A DNA stretch of 64,000 nt from Dryomyza anilis (lineage: Eukaryota; Arthropoda; Insecta; Diptera; Dryomyzidae): NCBI GenBank assembly GCA_951804985.1, contig OX638133.1:76266367-76330366 (forward strand). Direction: 5' to 3'. Both the position numbers and the translations under genes were made by a program. Of the stretch, positions 63,400-64,000 are shown in pieces. Position 1 is the stretch's first letter, and each line of letters begins with the position of its first letter. The notes under the pieces are model-generated. The model saw only the letters and a program-made list of their open reading frames with translations, was not told the origin of the DNA and did not search any database.

Positions 63400-64000
63400 C
63401 TAATATTAAAAATTCGGTTATTATTAATATTGGAAACAAAAAATAATTTAATAGTAAAATGCAACATTTTTGAAAATCTGTAGAAAATATTTTCGGAAAC
63501 ATATTCAGAAAATATTTTTGTCACGTTATCGCAAATATTTTCGTAAATATTTTTGGAGACATTTTCGGAAACAATTTTGGAAATGTTCCAAAACATATTA
63601 TCGGAAACATTTTCAAAAACTTTTTATGCAATATTATCGGATACATTTTTTGACACATTTTCGGAAACATTTTCAGAAACAAAAATTATACAAAATAGTT
63701 TTTAAGATATTTTCAGAAAATATCTCGAGAAAAGTTTCGAACACATTTTGAAAAGATTTCTGAACATTTTTCTAAGCATTTCGAAAACATTTTCAGGAAA
63801 ATTCTCAAAAATATTTTTTTGGAAATATTAACGGGAACATTTTTGGAAACACATTCAAAAAACTGTTCGGAAAAATTATCGGACACATTTTCGGAAAATT
63901 TTTTTAAAAATATATTCGAAAGATATTGGAAACATTACTGAAAAAATTATAGGACACATTTTCGAAATCATTTCTGGCCGCATTTTCGAAAATATTTTCA
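63400..64000. repeat. Degenerate minisatellite of ATTTTCGGAAACATTTTC-like units, downstream of the gene
   Basis: From about 63470, units of 12-24 bases built on TTTTCGGAAACATTTT repeat with many changes up to the window end. The frames it opens (for example RKYFRKHFRK on the + strand) are artefacts. Confidence 0.6.

Overview
This is an insect window, AT-rich, with one gene spread over almost its whole length. The gene reads on the + strand, its exons are short, its splice sites are canonical GT-AG, and its introns are 10 to 18 kb long and packed with transposons and simple repeats. The interspersed elements carry the tract GAAAAGTATATATATTCTTG followed by a GTCY microsatellite, as in the mini-me/DINE-1 elements described from Diptera. 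Together with the gene family and the transposon families, this points to a higher (schizophoran) fly. I cannot name the species.

The host gene is the 3' part of a sidestep-family immunoglobulin adhesion receptor. Eight exons are visible: 810-961, 1055-1251, 1353-1483, 13332-13485, 24011-24962, 43278-43566, 44739-45083 and 62850-63263. They encode Ig domains, an FN3-like domain, a membrane segment and a cytoplasmic tail, and a polyadenylation signal follows at 63367. Splice phases agree across every intron. Five of the eight exons nevertheless contain frameshifts, and one also has an in-frame stop. The transposon ORFs nearby are long and clean. Either this copy of the gene is decaying, or the assembly carries indels at single-copy loci.

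The introns hold the following. Intron 3 (1.5-13.3 kb) has a satellite with a CGCGCGATAA core, a 166-bp MITE, two very large octanucleotide arrays (2.3 and 1.7 kb) and an AT-rich minisatellite. Intron 4 (13.5-24.0 kb) has more of that minisatellite, interrupted by an 803-bp hAT-like element, then GTGAG-rich direct repeats and a 1-kb TIR element. Intron 5 (25.0-43.3 kb) has four mini-me/DINE-1 copies, a tRNA-derived SINE, a 5'-truncated LINE with target duplication, an 877-bp TIR element and a full-length piggyBac element. Intron 6 has a 459-bp MITE. Intron 7 (45.1-62.8 kb) has a non-autonomous Helitron, a full-length Ty3/gypsy retrotransposon of CsRn1 type nested inside a degraded DD37E mariner, and a fifth mini-me copy.

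The most notable points are these. The piggyBac transposase ORF is open and split by a small intron, but Asn stands where the first catalytic Asp is expected. That element has extra internal copies of its own ends next to a 16-bp palindrome. The gypsy element has a TTTAAAC slippery site abutting the gag stop and a short gap in its integrase core. I found no wholly new gene system; the novelty is in the repeats and transposons and in the state of the host gene.
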